64,000 nt of DNA from Leishmania martiniquensis (Eukaryota > Euglenozoa > Kinetoplastea > Trypanosomatida > Trypanosomatidae): assembly GCF_017916325.1 (NCBI RefSeq), contig NC_090151.1:619489-683488 (forward strand), read 5' to 3'. A program made the position numbers and the translations under genes. Positions within the stretch are counted from its first letter, which is position 1, and each line of letters starts with the position of its first letter. Positions 20,001 to 29,720 of the stretch are shown here, in pieces. The notes under the pieces are model-generated. The model was not told the DNA's origin, searched no databases, and saw nothing but the letters and a program-made list of their open reading frames with translations.

Positions 20001-20788
20001 AAGAACTGCGTACCAAGAACCAGGAGCTGGAGAAGTTCAAGTTTGTACTCGAGTACAAACGCAAGGAGCTGAAGATGCAGATTGAGCCAAAGGACAATGA
20101 GATCGGTGCCTCCAAGCTGAAGCTGGAGCACATGGAGGCCGAGACGAGCCAGTACGAGCTGAGCAATGAACATCTGGTCTTGCAGATCAAAAGCCTGCGG
20201 CAGAAGCGAGCGGCCCAGCAGAAAGAGCTCGACAGCATCGCGGCGCGCATAGCCGAGGCCAAGTCGTTTCAGGGCCGCATGTGGGCAGAGATCAGCGACA
20301 CCTACAACGAGTATAAAATATCAAAGGACAAGAAGCGGCTCAAGATGATGGCGAAGACGCTCTACGAAAACTACACGGATGGGCGAAAACCAGCCAATCA
20401 GGGTCCGTTCACATCTGCTCGAACCGCCACGGATGAAGTCAAGGACTACCACCGCGAGCGCGACCATCTGGAGGGCAACCTGGCAAGCCTCAAGAAAAAG
20501 ATCGCCAAGGACGAGGAGAACCATCGCGTGGAGAAGCAGCGCATCACAACTGAGAACGTCATCCTCATCAAGGAGATTAACGATCTTCGCAAGGAGGCGC
20601 GCACGCTTGCTGCAAAGGCCGGAGTGGTGTGCCCAATCGACCCGAGTGGCGTCTCCGTGTACGACGAGGGGTACGCGCGGGAGATGAGTGTGCAGAAGGC
20701 CGAGATGGGACGACTGCGCGCAATAGTCGAGGGGCTAGAGGCCCAGCTGAAGGCGAAGGGGCTCCCTCTACCCGTCACCGACGCCTAG
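17078..20788 (+). CDS. CFAP57: cilia- and flagella-associated protein 57 (WD40 + coiled coil)
   Basis: This protein has 1236 residues from the ATG at 17078; the open frame reaches further upstream only via a TTG at 17015. CFAP57 (WDR65/FAP57) helps assemble specific inner dynein arms on the axoneme. The N-terminal about 690 residues are WD40 repeats with recognisable family phrases, including LVYWDVEKHKM, YLAHTW and GHNSKVRSLSF. A glycine-rich insert (about residues 616-640, near DRGGGGAGAV) interrupts the second propeller. Residues about 700-1230 are a continuous coiled coil. It contains the most conserved block of the family, KNQELEKFKFVLEYK followed by KQIEP-type sequence (here KMQIEPKDNEI), almost identical to the animal protein. 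Length matches human CFAP57 closely. The trypanosomatid flagellum is the expected location. Long minus-strand frames across it are shadows. Confidence 0.95.
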   Translation: MLQNPRMIERRMVFGVCEDVKDGLHYLDEDYIAWIAGESLVLFDTQQGTQELVLCTPGCEGVTAMALAPSRRLLAVAESGKAPFIVIYLFDPTASPRIKRRSVLHFSDVGSHAFVSLSFSQDGRYLVALGGFPEWKLVYWDVEKHKMLAHGTALESAMLAKDNRHLKQCSISPYDASLICVTGRGCVKFFSYTEGHLFPTSGGVEAPDVHYLAHTWMIEEESRLVVSTDNGDLLLFEQQQYKHPLPLSPSDGIPITALASYTKGFVCGGDMGLITLFERTLSKEMYRKVRTFRFAAEGKYGATTDLTTASKIGAEVPIIRAFTFTPPPAEELLAFLTSTKQIYALNVPNADFTKAEDMVFQPVGQPFHTSGIVSVDLCVQRPLVATAGRDGSVFLWNSITNVVEMRNYFHEEIVSMAMHPSGLHMIIAFTDSLRVFNVYQKELCEFKRIGIRNCTTCRFSHGGQYFAVASSTIIHVHYTYTCELLGHLRGHNSKVRSLSFVPPDDTRLISSGADGAVFEFSLCDFHKVRDSVTKAVTYYCGAADVHTIWAAGNDRKMRQMDRATMLQTIEYNLPDASMRCMLVSQSLKLLFGGFENGTVRVFNTYLGEKLNGPVADRGGGGAGAVGVGGSGDGHHGNPRIITAPRDITIESHATHIGMVTAMALSHDEGLLVTVGEDGMVVFWDVVAPHRGSVKQLEYTTELLVDRRDLDASRQLLQSLADQVKDLQQRMAQQKLKKERQHEEQIAQLDREYQSEMQKQKAEIAVLHAAKGEQAIRFTEFMAEMEQKSAQALTQTEDDYRCKIESLSSRADQLRHLIAEADATHAREKALLQGEAEAQRRMDKQRQQKELYALDEEQHRIAAEKERNDTETEAMCAMIEEDNDTEIVKAKENYEKRLREQEEEAAVLQSANNVLLSKLNLSRAELEAKMADVTEKLRQQTVLESHIDSAKRDIEALTNEVRERGETIAEKDRRIQELRTKNQELEKFKFVLEYKRKELKMQIEPKDNEIGASKLKLEHMEAETSQYELSNEHLVLQIKSLRQKRAAQQKELDSIAARIAEAKSFQGRMWAEISDTYNEYKISKDKKRLKMMAKTLYENYTDGRKPANQGPFTSARTATDEVKDYHRERDHLEGNLASLKKKIAKDEENHRVEKQRITTENVILIKEINDLRKEARTLAAKAGVVCPIDPSGVSVYDEGYAREMSVQKAEMGRLRAIVEGLEAQLKAKGLPLPVTDA

Positions 20789-21909
20789 CTTGTATGTGGC
20801 CGGAGGCCGAGGGCACGCGCGCACCGGCCTCGAAGTAGTCGTTGTGTTCCCATTCGGCTCTTTCTTGCTCATCTCCGCGGGTGCCACCGCACTGAATTGC
20901 GAGTCGCTGACTCGACACGCCCCCCTCTAGCTCTTGAGGCGCTGGGACATTGCGCGCCCGTATCTTTGACTGCGAGGAGGCTGATGGTGCGTGTGGCAAG
21001 CCTGAAGTCGTCATGCGTTCTGTCTCTCTTGCGCCGTGTCGCGGAAAGCCTCCCGCTCCCCCTTTTCCGCGCTACTCTCTTCCAGATGTATCCACGATGG
21101 TACAAAGGGGCATTGGTCGGAGGGGTAGAGGGGGTGTGCTCACTGCGTATCCGCTCACGCGCAGCGCACTTCTTCGCTTCCCGTTTTTTTTTGTTGTGTG
21201 GTCGTATGACTGATGTACAGCAGTGGGAATGGGTGCATGTGCTTTATGTAAAGTTACAGTGTGTTGCTATCAGTCAGTGCCGCACGTGCTGCCATCTCGC
21301 AGTCAAGTAAGAGCCCCCCTCCCCCCTCCCACACATACACGCCAGCAACACGCACAGCAGGTGTTGAAGAGCGAATGTGTGCACAGAGAGTTCGCCATGT
21401 GGTTTGAGGTGTGTGTGTGTGTGGGGGGGGGAAAGGGTGAAGGAAGCGGCAAGTCTGTGAAACACTTAGTCTCGCGCTGAGCCCCCCCCCCCATGGCACT
21501 GTTGAGTACATTTCCAGCACGTGCTCTCCACTTTCGATGTACTAGAGAGGATGGGCATGTCTATTGTGTCTTACACGCAGCTCACTGCTTCGAGTGTATG
21601 TGCTTCGAGTGTGTGTGTCTGTGTGCAACTGCAGCATCTCCCACTGTTTCTTTTCTCTTTGTCTTTGACATGTGCCCTTTTTGGAACCACAGCGCTGCCC
21701 CTGGACCGATCCTTCGCTCCCTCACTATTCGCCCGTCCTCGTGATCTCGGCTACCCTCTCGCTCCTTTGTGCGAGTGATCTCGTACGCGTCTCTGCTTGC
21801 ATACCTGAACGAAACCGCCAGCACCGCTCCCGGTTTCCTCACAGACCGCAGTGAAGGCGGCATACACGCACACAAACACGAGTGAGAAGGCCGTACTGGT
21901 AGAGAGGCG
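20789..21909 (+). other. intergenic region CFAP57 - PPR-like gene
   Basis: No gene seen. It contains GT and G-run microsatellites (about 21408-21432), a C9 run at 21483-21492 and pyrimidine-rich stretches near 21640-21770 that may hold the acceptor for the next gene. Confidence 0.6.
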
Positions 21910-23979
21910 ATGCTTTTCGGCACCGCTTTGTCGCGCTGTTTTGCCTCTCTTGCGGTGGCCTCGGCCTCCAGCTTCATGCAGACGCACCCGATGACGGAGA
22001 CAGGGATTCGCGCAGGCGACCAGCAGGCGCTATGGATCGATGACACAGCGCCAGCGGCCAAGGCGCTCGATGAGCACATTCAAAGTGCGGCCTACAAAGA
22101 GCTGCACCGCCCAGCTCTGACCACGTCGGCAATGGGGCTCTTTGGCGGGGAGCCTGGATTTGAAAAGGCGCACCGCGTGTGGGTGGACCCTGATCGGCCC
22201 CACATGAAGCACATATACAATCAAACGCCACTGGCAAAGAACCTGCGCTACACCCGTTACGGCTACTTCAAGCGAGACATGCATCTGCTGGATATCGACA
22301 AGCTGGTGCGACATGCGCGCATGCTACCGACACCGAACCGACTCCTAACGGACTTTCTGTATCAGCGCGTGCCACTGCCGGACAAGAGCTGCGCGGCGAT
22401 TCTACGCTATCAAAAAGACCAGTTGACGCTTGTGGCGGACTGGCAGCGCGTGGCAAGCTTCCAGTGCGCGGAGGAGATCTTCGAGCGGATGGTCGTGACG
22501 AACATACCGCCAGTCGATGTCGGGCCTGAGACGCACGCGGAAATGATCCGCTGCTGCGCTGTGTGCCGGGAGTGGGAGAAGGGCTGGGGTGTGTACCTGC
22601 AGCGTGCGCGAGAGATGGAGGCGGACGCTGCAGGTGACGCGGCCAACGCCTTCACACTCACCACGTACTTTTACGACGCGGTATTAGAGCTCTGTGTGGC
22701 GTGCCAGAAACCGTCGCACGGCATGGCCATCATGGCGGAGGTCATTCAGCGGCATCTGCGGCCGCGCCCCTCAATGCTGGCCAAGACGATGCTTCTAGTG
22801 TCGATGGCTGCTGAGGAGCTGCAGAAGACGTCCGCTACGCCGAGTACGTCTGCGTGTAGTGAGACGACGGAGGCTGCATCAGCTTCATCGAGCGCATTGC
22901 CGGAGGCTCTGGATGGAGTACCGGCTACCTGGGAGGCCTACACGGCTCGGGGCCTTGACACATGGTCGCTCTTTGACTTCTACTCCTTGAAGCGCAACAG
23001 CGAGTGCGTGGAGGCCTACATGCGCATGTGCAGCATGCTGAACATGCCCACCCTCGTTCTCGAGGCCCTCAGCTTTGCTGAGGGTGCACAGATTCGGGTC
23101 TCGCTGGAATGCTATCAGTGGGCACTCTACTCCATCCGCCACGTTCCTGGGATGGGGGACTTCATCATCGATGTGTTTGGCCAGCTGTCTCAGCGAGGCT
23201 TGACGGCGGACTACCTCCTCTTCACCACGGCATTCCTCGACTGTGCGACGCAGGCGGACGGCGAACTGGCGCTAGCGGTGTACGAGCAGTTCTTTGTGCA
23301 CAGCGGCATCAACCCCACCCCGGAGATGACACTTCTCTTCTTGCAGGCCTGTGCGACGTGCGACAAGCCGACAGTTCAGATGTACACCAGCTGCGAGGCG
23401 ATGATGCAGCGACTGGAGGAGGTCGGCAGCATCGTCGACAGCATCCTGCCCATATACGACCAGTGCATCGAGCTGGCGGCCCACGTTGGCGCCGTGAGCA
23501 GCGCCTTTGCTAAAGTGAAGAAGCTTGTCAGCTTTGGCAAGCCGTTGACAACGCGCATTCTCAACTCGCTACTGCTCGCCAACGCACAGTCGGCGGAGGG
23601 CTCGTTGAGCATGACCTCCGATGTTCTTCGACTCTACTCCTTGCTAGGCATCCCCTTCAACGATGATACGCTGACGTGCCTTCGCATGTGCCAGGAAGCG
23701 CACGGCACCTCCACTGAGGTAGACTCGTTCGCTGCCACCATTGAAGCTGCGCAAGCCGCCGCACCGTCCGGAGCACTCGGCGAGGATGCCGAGACGATGA
23801 TAGCTGAGACGCCGCCGCACCGCCTGCGTCAGCTGAAGACAGAATGGCACCTGCGACCGCGTGACACGGTGTTGCGTCGCTTCGGCCAGCACACTAAGCC
23901 GAAGGGTCGTGAGGATGTCGGCAGCATGTTGGGTAGCACCGTTCCCTTTGGCCGCTCACCAGGCGAGCGGGCCGTCTAG
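21910..23979 (+). CDS. PPR-like helical-repeat protein, probably mitochondrial
   Basis: The gene encodes 689 residues from an ATG at 21910. The N terminus (MLFGTALSRCFASLAVASASS) is rich in S, A and hydrophobics with one arginine and few acids, like a mitochondrial presequence. The body is a series of antiparallel helix pairs of about 35 residues, for example around FTLTTYFYDAVLELCVAC, TPEMTLLFLQACATC and TADYLLFTTAFLDC. That pattern fits pentatricopeptide repeat proteins, which bind mitochondrial RNA. Trypanosomatids have many of these, including kinetoplast RNA-processing and mitoribosome subunits. The C-terminal part (LRQLKTEWHLRPRD) is basic. I cannot assign it to a named member. The early segment about residues 75-115, with HMKHIYNQTPLAKNLRYTRY, may be a mitoribosome or assembly-factor contact. 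Confidence 0.6.
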   Translation: MLFGTALSRCFASLAVASASSFMQTHPMTETGIRAGDQQALWIDDTAPAAKALDEHIQSAAYKELHRPALTTSAMGLFGGEPGFEKAHRVWVDPDRPHMKHIYNQTPLAKNLRYTRYGYFKRDMHLLDIDKLVRHARMLPTPNRLLTDFLYQRVPLPDKSCAAILRYQKDQLTLVADWQRVASFQCAEEIFERMVVTNIPPVDVGPETHAEMIRCCAVCREWEKGWGVYLQRAREMEADAAGDAANAFTLTTYFYDAVLELCVACQKPSHGMAIMAEVIQRHLRPRPSMLAKTMLLVSMAAEELQKTSATPSTSACSETTEAASASSSALPEALDGVPATWEAYTARGLDTWSLFDFYSLKRNSECVEAYMRMCSMLNMPTLVLEALSFAEGAQIRVSLECYQWALYSIRHVPGMGDFIIDVFGQLSQRGLTADYLLFTTAFLDCATQADGELALAVYEQFFVHSGINPTPEMTLLFLQACATCDKPTVQMYTSCEAMMQRLEEVGSIVDSILPIYDQCIELAAHVGAVSSAFAKVKKLVSFGKPLTTRILNSLLLANAQSAEGSLSMTSDVLRLYSLLGIPFNDDTLTCLRMCQEAHGTSTEVDSFAATIEAAQAAAPSGALGEDAETMIAETPPHRLRQLKTEWHLRPRDTVLRRFGQHTKPKGREDVGSMLGSTVPFGRSPGERAV

Positions 23980-24938
23980 GGCGGACGGGGCGAAAGCTCC
24001 TCATCGTCGTGGTGGTATGACACACACTACCGCTCAATGCTCACGACCAGTTGTGGCAGCCCACGCTTCACAATAGGCGGAGAGGGCGACAGGCCTTCTG
24101 GACTGCTCTCCCCAGGCCATCGCGGCATGTGCGTATGTGCGCACAGGTGCGTTGCTCCCTTCACAGCTTTGACTTCGTTTTTTCCGTTTTGTTTCCTCCC
24201 GCTCTGAACGTCTGTAAGTGGGTGGGGGCGAGTAATCACATGCGCACGCGCGTAGGGGGTGGCGGCTCTCGTGTGTTTCTGTCTGCCTCTTTGCCATTCG
24301 CTTCGCCAAGTCACCGATCTTCGGGATGCGGGTCGCGTCAGTCCGTCTCACCGGAGTTGCTCTCTCCCCTGTCTTTCCCATATACACATATGAAGGATGA
24401 GGAGCATCAGCTGCAGCACTGGCCCGCGCTACTCCGGCTGAATCGAGGGTGGGGCCGCCCTCGTCGCTGCAGTCTCACTCACTCGGCCCCAATCAGCACT
24501 CACATGGATGGGGTGGGGGAGTAGGCATCTTCAGTTAGTGGCAGTCATTGTGCCGCTCTGCTTTTAGTATCGCACCATCGCCTCACACACGCTTCCGTGC
24601 CGTGCGCAGACGCACCTGCGCACGTGGTCGTGAGTGTGGTGACGTAAGGAGAGCACAAGGTGTTTCACTAGACCTCCGTGAGAATGCACACGGCTTGGCA
24701 TGCATGTGCATGTGCGCCTCTCCGCCTGCTGGTAGCCACGCTGACTATTCTTCGCATACAACTTCTTAAGCCTCTTCGCCTCCTGCCTACCCAACTCCCT
24801 TTCCATTAGTGCCGTGCCTCCCCTTTTTTTGTTCGGTCACACCATACTAAAGTGGCTGCGACCCCCCCTCATCGCCATAGAGACCCTTCCGACAGCGAAG
24901 CGGCTCAGGCACTGAACACCAGGAGGAATGGTGGGGGA
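23980..24938 (+). other. intergenic region PPR-like gene - SMP-domain gene
   Basis: No gene seen. Pyrimidine-rich stretches lie at about 24362-24386 and 24772-24838 (the latter with CCCCTTTTTTTG), the expected acceptor area for the SMP-domain gene. Confidence 0.55.
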
Positions 24939-25961
24939 ATGCTGCGCTGGGACTGGCCGCAGACGTGGAGCCTCGAGAGCCGAGAGGCGATCCGCGTTGC
25001 CCTCGAGACATCCATTCGGGGTGCCATGGCGAATGGAGAGAGCAAAGTGGTCCGCGGCCTCGTTCACGTGGAGCTTCCAGAGATTGGCAGCACGCCACCG
25101 CAGGTGATGCTGACTGGCATCAGGGAACTATCGCTGGAGCATACAGCGCTTATGGTGAAGGTGCGATACGACGGCGAGTTCTCCCTCAAACTGCGTGGGC
25201 TGCAGGTGAACGTCGACACCGTCGGTGCCAATTCGACCTTGAGCAGCGACCTCAACCTCGCGATGCCCTTCTACTGCCCGCTGGAGATGACTCTGAGTGA
25301 CATCCACGTGGATGGGGTCGCGTCCATTGAGGTATTTCAGGAAATCGAAGATGTGGCGGGAAGTGAGGGCACGTCGCTGCTGAGGCCGGGCTCTGCGATG
25401 GGACTTACCGTCACGTTGCGCACCAGAACGGCCACATCATTTTCGTCGCTGAGGCGACTGCCGCGTAGTGTACCTTCGTCTCTTTCAGCGACCCAGTCGA
25501 GCGTGACTCGAAGCTCACGCGCTGGCGGACATCCAAGCTCCGGCTACGGCGTGCTGCTCGGTGCTGGCGGACGGCGAGCGATGCGTCCGCCAGAACTGGT
25601 TCCGAGCAGCCGTGTATCGGCTGTTCCTTCTGCTCTCGCTTCTCCACAAGGGAGTCCTGCTGTGAACATAGATGCCGCGGGGATGGGCAGCAGCGGCACT
25701 CGCAGCAGTGCAAGTCTCTCGGCGGCGCCAAGTCCACCACGGCACTCTCTTATCGACTTGATAAGCAAGTGCGCCGTCGTGAAGAAGCGCCGCATTAAGG
25801 TGCAGCTCTTTGGTGATCCCATTAAGCGCTACAGGGTGGAGTCGAACCTTGTAGCGGTGCCAGGGGCAGGGAAGAAGGTGGAGGAGCACATTCAGCGTAT
25901 GCTTGAACCCATCATCGAGCGCCTAATGACAGAGGGCGTCACGATCGAGCTCCGCCCGTGA
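24939..25961 (+). CDS. Mdm12-like SMP-domain lipid transfer protein
   Basis: The protein has 340 residues from the ATG at 24939 (MLRWDWPQTW); the open frame extends upstream only from a GTG. The pattern resembles Mdm12, an SMP (TULIP-type) subunit of the ER-mitochondria encounter structure that moves phospholipids. An N-terminal W-helix is followed by a helix (REAIRVALETSIRGAM) and a beta strand pair ending ELPEIGSTPPQVMLTGI, where Mdm12 has its conserved DLG-type strand and KEI element. Next come VKVRYDGEFSLKLRGLQV and PFYCPLEMTLSDIHVDG, then a closing block VKKRRIKVQLFGDP with a terminal helix (HIQRMLEPIIERLM). A low-complexity S/G/P insert (about residues 165-270) splits the fold, as in fungal Mdm12. 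No membrane segment is seen, so it would need a partner for anchoring. Other SMP proteins (synaptotagmin-like, PDZD8-like) are alternatives. Confidence 0.65.
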   Translation: MLRWDWPQTWSLESREAIRVALETSIRGAMANGESKVVRGLVHVELPEIGSTPPQVMLTGIRELSLEHTALMVKVRYDGEFSLKLRGLQVNVDTVGANSTLSSDLNLAMPFYCPLEMTLSDIHVDGVASIEVFQEIEDVAGSEGTSLLRPGSAMGLTVTLRTRTATSFSSLRRLPRSVPSSLSATQSSVTRSSRAGGHPSSGYGVLLGAGGRRAMRPPELVPSSRVSAVPSALASPQGSPAVNIDAAGMGSSGTRSSASLSAAPSPPRHSLIDLISKCAVVKKRRIKVQLFGDPIKRYRVESNLVAVPGAGKKVEEHIQRMLEPIIERLMTEGVTIELRP

Positions 25962-26960
25962 ACACACAGGGCGAGCATCGCCAATTCGTCCGTCTGCGCG
26001 CAGCTGAAGGCCGCGCTTCAGCATCTTGGGCCATGCGGGCACGGCCAGCCATACTTTTTCCTCTCTCTGCTCTCGCTCTTGCTCAAGCGCAGCCGTCAGC
26101 TCTCTCGCGTCAAAGACAGGACATGGTAGAGTAGTGCGACGCAGGCCCTTCACGGCCCCCTCTTCCCTCCTTCCCCATGGGCCCGCTGTCTCTTTCTCTT
26201 TGTTGTGCTGTCTTGATATCCTCTCTGGCCCATGGGGCTCTCTGTTGCTCTTTCACGGAATGTGTGTGCGCTTCCTTTGCCCCGCTCCTTGGAAGGCGCG
26301 GATCGGAGGGAGCCATCGTGCGATTCCGGGTGCTTCTATGGATGCATGCGCCGTTGCCAAGAGGCTCACTCGTCTCAGTCGCGCTTCTTCACTTGTGCTG
26401 CCAGCTGACGGTGGTGAAAACGTAACGAATAGCGGAGGCACAGCGGCGGAGGGCAGCAGGGAAGGGGTGGGCGGGAGGCTCACCGTGAGAGCTGATGGGC
26501 TGCGTCTCATTCCTCGGATGTCTTTTGCTTCTCGTTTCTCCTCTTCTCTGCGGCTGCGGACATGGAGAGAGTGGCGACCGAGAGCGGCCTTGCTGCGGGG
26601 ATGTCCTGTGGGACCTGATGCTGGCCCCCTCCCCTCCCCTCCCCCATGATCAGGTCCCCTTGGAAACGTCGCTCTCTCTCTCTCTCAGCTCTTCCGCGTC
26701 AGTCGCTGCCGTTGCTTCATTTCTTTTTGCCATTGTTACCGTTGCCACCGCCGTCGTTCGCAAAGGTCTGAAGCAGTGCCCTCTTAAAGACTGTGCAAGG
26801 AACTTGAAGCGTGCCGCAGGTGCCGGAGCCTATCTTTGAGCTCTGTCCGCTTTCACCTGTGGCCTTTTCTACGACCGCTGCGACCATTGTGGCTGTTGCA
26901 TCTGCTCCTCTCGTTTTTGTGTGGCACCGCAACACGCGCACACATCCGTGCAGCTTCCTA

Positions 26961-26982
26961 CACACATATATATATATATATA
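26961..26982. repeat. (CA)n(TA)n microsatellite
   Basis: CACACATATATATATATATA-type simple repeat in UTR-like DNA. Confidence 0.9.
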
Positions 26983-27278
26983 GTCCGTGTAAGTTGGAAG
27001 GAGCTCTCGTTGGGAATAGAGGAGCCCCGTACCTCAATAGATAGGAGAGGGGCGGGGAAGCGCTCAGGGGTGCGTATTTGTGAGAAGATCTTTTCTCGGC
27101 TCTTCTAATGCTCCTCTTCCGCTGAGGAGAGGGTCCCTTTTGCGCGCCACCGGCACTGATGCACATCACTCTCTGTCATTTTTTCGATCTGTGCGACGCT
27201 CGGCGTTGTTTGGTGCTGCATGTGCACAGTAACGGTGCAGCACACCGCATTCAGTGCCATCGACCTGTGAAAGCACGC

Positions 27279-27302
27279 GCACACACACACATATATATAT
27301 AT
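27279..27302. repeat. (CA)n(TA)n microsatellite
   Basis: A second compound CA-to-TA tract of the same form about 300 bp from the first. Confidence 0.9.
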
Positions 27303-27993
27303 CCGTACTTGAAGTAGGTGGTTCAGAGGTGTAGATGCGGGGACGCTCTTGTATTGCAGTGCTTCTTGCCGCCCTCCGCTTTCCCACCTCCGCAGTTGAC
27401 ACGACGCTTGTCGCCGCCCTTTCTCCTGTCTTGTGTATTCGACGTGCAGCACCAAGGCTTCCCCGCAGCTCAGTTACAGCGGCGCTGCTCACAGTTCCTG
27501 CAAAGATCACGCTCCCCTGCTCGCGATCTCGTCCCCCCTCCCGCTCATGAACGCTCAGGCAGACGGTCTGTTCTCACCTCACCCTCCAGGCTCCTTATGT
27601 TTTCAGTGATGAGATGCTCCTGTGCCACATGTGCTCCGACTTGGCTCTTTTTAGTGCGCGCGCTCTCTCCTACCCCTTCTCGTGTGTCTATGTGTGCTAA
27701 GCGTGAAACGTACACACACATCATACCCAAGCACGCACCAGCGGCAGCAGGTGACGCAGTTCCACGCCGGTACTTCCCCTGATACACACACTCACAGCCC
27801 CCGCTAAACGCGCGCCTCTGCGTTTATGCTAAAGCGAATGTAGAGGCTGACTGGCCCGCCTTTTTCTCACTCGCGCACCCGTAGCGGTCCACTAAATGAA
27901 ACCATCAAAGACGAATCGCACACGCACAGACGCCAAGCGGAAGGCCATATACCGTTGCGACCGCCCACCAGTCGCACTTTCTTTTCCTTGAGC

Positions 27994-28842
27994 ATGGAGA
28001 GTCATGAAGAAGGTTCGCGGCTGCAGCGAAAGAGGGCGGCGGCGCAGCAGCGGCAGGACGCGCATGCCGCATGGAAGCGCGCCTTCTTCCAGGCAAGGCC
28101 ACCGCCGCCTTCCATTGGCCGACTGCACCGGCGCCAGCACGGCATCACAAAAGACCGCTCGTGCTACAACGCCTTCAAGGCCGCACTAGCGCTAGCGAAT
28201 CAGGAGAATGAGGACATGCGCCTTCGTGACGCCAAGGCGGATGCCTCGCTGCCATCCTCACCAACCCTCACGGCACATGCGGTGGCGACTGCGACATTCA
28301 CGTGCTCCAAACAGGAGGCGTGGGCGGCTCAGATGAGGAGTGAAGGTGAGCGCCGAAACGTTTTCACCGACATCAACGTCCGCTCAGACCCCCTGCGCAC
28401 CGTCGTCATGGCCAACCTGCATCCCGAGACGGTGGAAGAAGATGTGCGCCACTTTGCTGATCAGTTTGGTCGCGTGTTGAACGTGCGCATCGTACGCGAC
28501 CGCAAGACCGGAAAAAGCCGCCGCTACGCCTTTGTAGAGTTCAACCTCGTTGGGGAGGCCCGCAAAGCCGTCCAGTTTCATCGCAAGAAGCGACTGAAGG
28601 GGTACTCGATCATCATTGACAAGGAGAGGGGCCGCACGGAGCCGGGCTTTCTACCAAAGCGGCTGGCGATGGCCTCGCGCTTCTGGGCCACCCCCGAAGC
28701 TGAGGCGAGGTCTGCTGTCTCAACCGAGATGGAGGCTGTTAACGACGCGCACTCTGCATCCTTGGGGGACAGAAGCGCGAAGGTTGCGTCCTCGATGCCA
28801 GAGGATGACGCGGACTTCCTCAACTCCATTTTGAACAGCTGA
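27994..28842 (+). CDS. U1 snRNP 70 kDa protein
   Basis: The protein has 282 residues from the ATG at 27994 (MESHEEGS); the frame extends upstream only from a TTG. U1-70K binds stem-loop I of U1 snRNA and serves the few cis-spliced introns of trypanosomatids. One RRM is visible: RNP2-like VVMANL at about residues 137-142 and RNP1 RRYAFVEF at 176-183. After the RRM comes IIIDKERGRTEPGF then LPKRL, which matches the diagnostic U1-70K phrase (V-D-x-E-R-G-R-T-x-x-G-W-x-P-R-R-L). The N-terminal 130 residues are basic, then acidic (RLQRKRAAAQQRQ; ITKDRSCYNAFK). The long RS/RD tail of animal U1-70K is absent, as expected for the short trypanosomatid form. A generic RRM protein is the alternative, but the post-RRM motif argues against it. 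Confidence 0.85.
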   Translation: MESHEEGSRLQRKRAAAQQRQDAHAAWKRAFFQARPPPPSIGRLHRRQHGITKDRSCYNAFKAALALANQENEDMRLRDAKADASLPSSPTLTAHAVATATFTCSKQEAWAAQMRSEGERRNVFTDINVRSDPLRTVVMANLHPETVEEDVRHFADQFGRVLNVRIVRDRKTGKSRRYAFVEFNLVGEARKAVQFHRKKRLKGYSIIIDKERGRTEPGFLPKRLAMASRFWATPEAEARSAVSTEMEAVNDAHSASLGDRSAKVASSMPEDDADFLNSILNS

Positions 28843-29720
28843 GCAAAGCGGCAACCCTTGACAGGGAAGGGTCCGAGCGCGTCGGTGCCTCATCGGGCTT
28901 TGCCCGCCACGTATCAGCTCGCGCCCCGGCGCGGCGCTCCTCAGGTTGCGGTCTTTCTCTCTCTACGTGCCCCGCTCCTAAGAGTACTGAACCTTCTAAA
29001 TTCACCACAGGACACGATTCCTTGGCTCAGTCAAGGCCTTCCGCTTTCACGGGGGCTGGCGTATATGTGGCTGTACGGCGTCTGGCCGGGGGCTTGATGG
29101 AGGAAGTGTTGCCAGCGTGTCGTTTCTACGTGCGCTTTTTCAAGGGCTTAGTGTGCCTGCGTCTCTCGCTCATAGCACAGCCCGTGCCGTGACCTTCACC
29201 ACGTCGGAAGCGGTGAATGTTTGAACGCGCGTTGCCCACAGACCTAACCGGCTCGCTTTCACACGCGCGCACACACCGGGCGGTTGCTCTTTCGCTTTTC
29301 TCTTCACCGCCACGCTACCGCCTCTTTCCCTCTCTCTCATCCGTTGTGCGCACGTGTGCTCCCTTCACGCTCGCCACTGCTTCGGGTGGTGCTTTAATGG
29401 ACTTGGTTAACAATCAACTTTGCCCCTGACCCTCCCCTCACACGCAAGCACACGCACACACAAACACCTCGTACACTCCTGTAACACAGCTACGCGCCTC
29501 TACCGCTGAAATCTTCTCGGCCTGCTCGCCCTCTTGTAGCGACTCACACCACCTCTTCCAACTTCCCCCCCCCCCACACACACCCCAGCGCACTCACTCA
29601 CGCGTGCGAGCGCAACACTCCCCGGCCGCGTGGCGCACCTGAATCTTTGACACTGCCTTACTCCTCTCACTCTCACCGACCCCCCTACCCCCTCCGCCAA
29701 CGCGCTTGGCAGATACGACT
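28843..29720 (+). other. intergenic region U1-70K - eIF4G3
   Basis: No gene seen. A long C/T/A-rich stretch runs from about 29420 to 29715 (C10 run at 29564-29574, then CA repeats). An AG at 29711-29712, 9 nt before the eIF4G3 ATG, and several earlier AGs are possible acceptors. Confidence 0.6.

Larger units (their letters stand above)
25962..27993 (+). other. intergenic region SMP-domain gene - U1-70K
   Basis: About 2 kb without a convincing gene; open frames here are short and compositionally biased. It holds two CA/TA microsatellites (26961-26982 and 27279-27302) and many pyrimidine tracts. The acceptor for U1-70K is probably among those at about 27858-27884. Confidence 0.6.

Noticed and set aside
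26961..27302. CA/TA repeats considered as a CRISPR-like or regulatory array
   Set aside because: Simple dinucleotide microsatellites, common in Leishmania UTRs.
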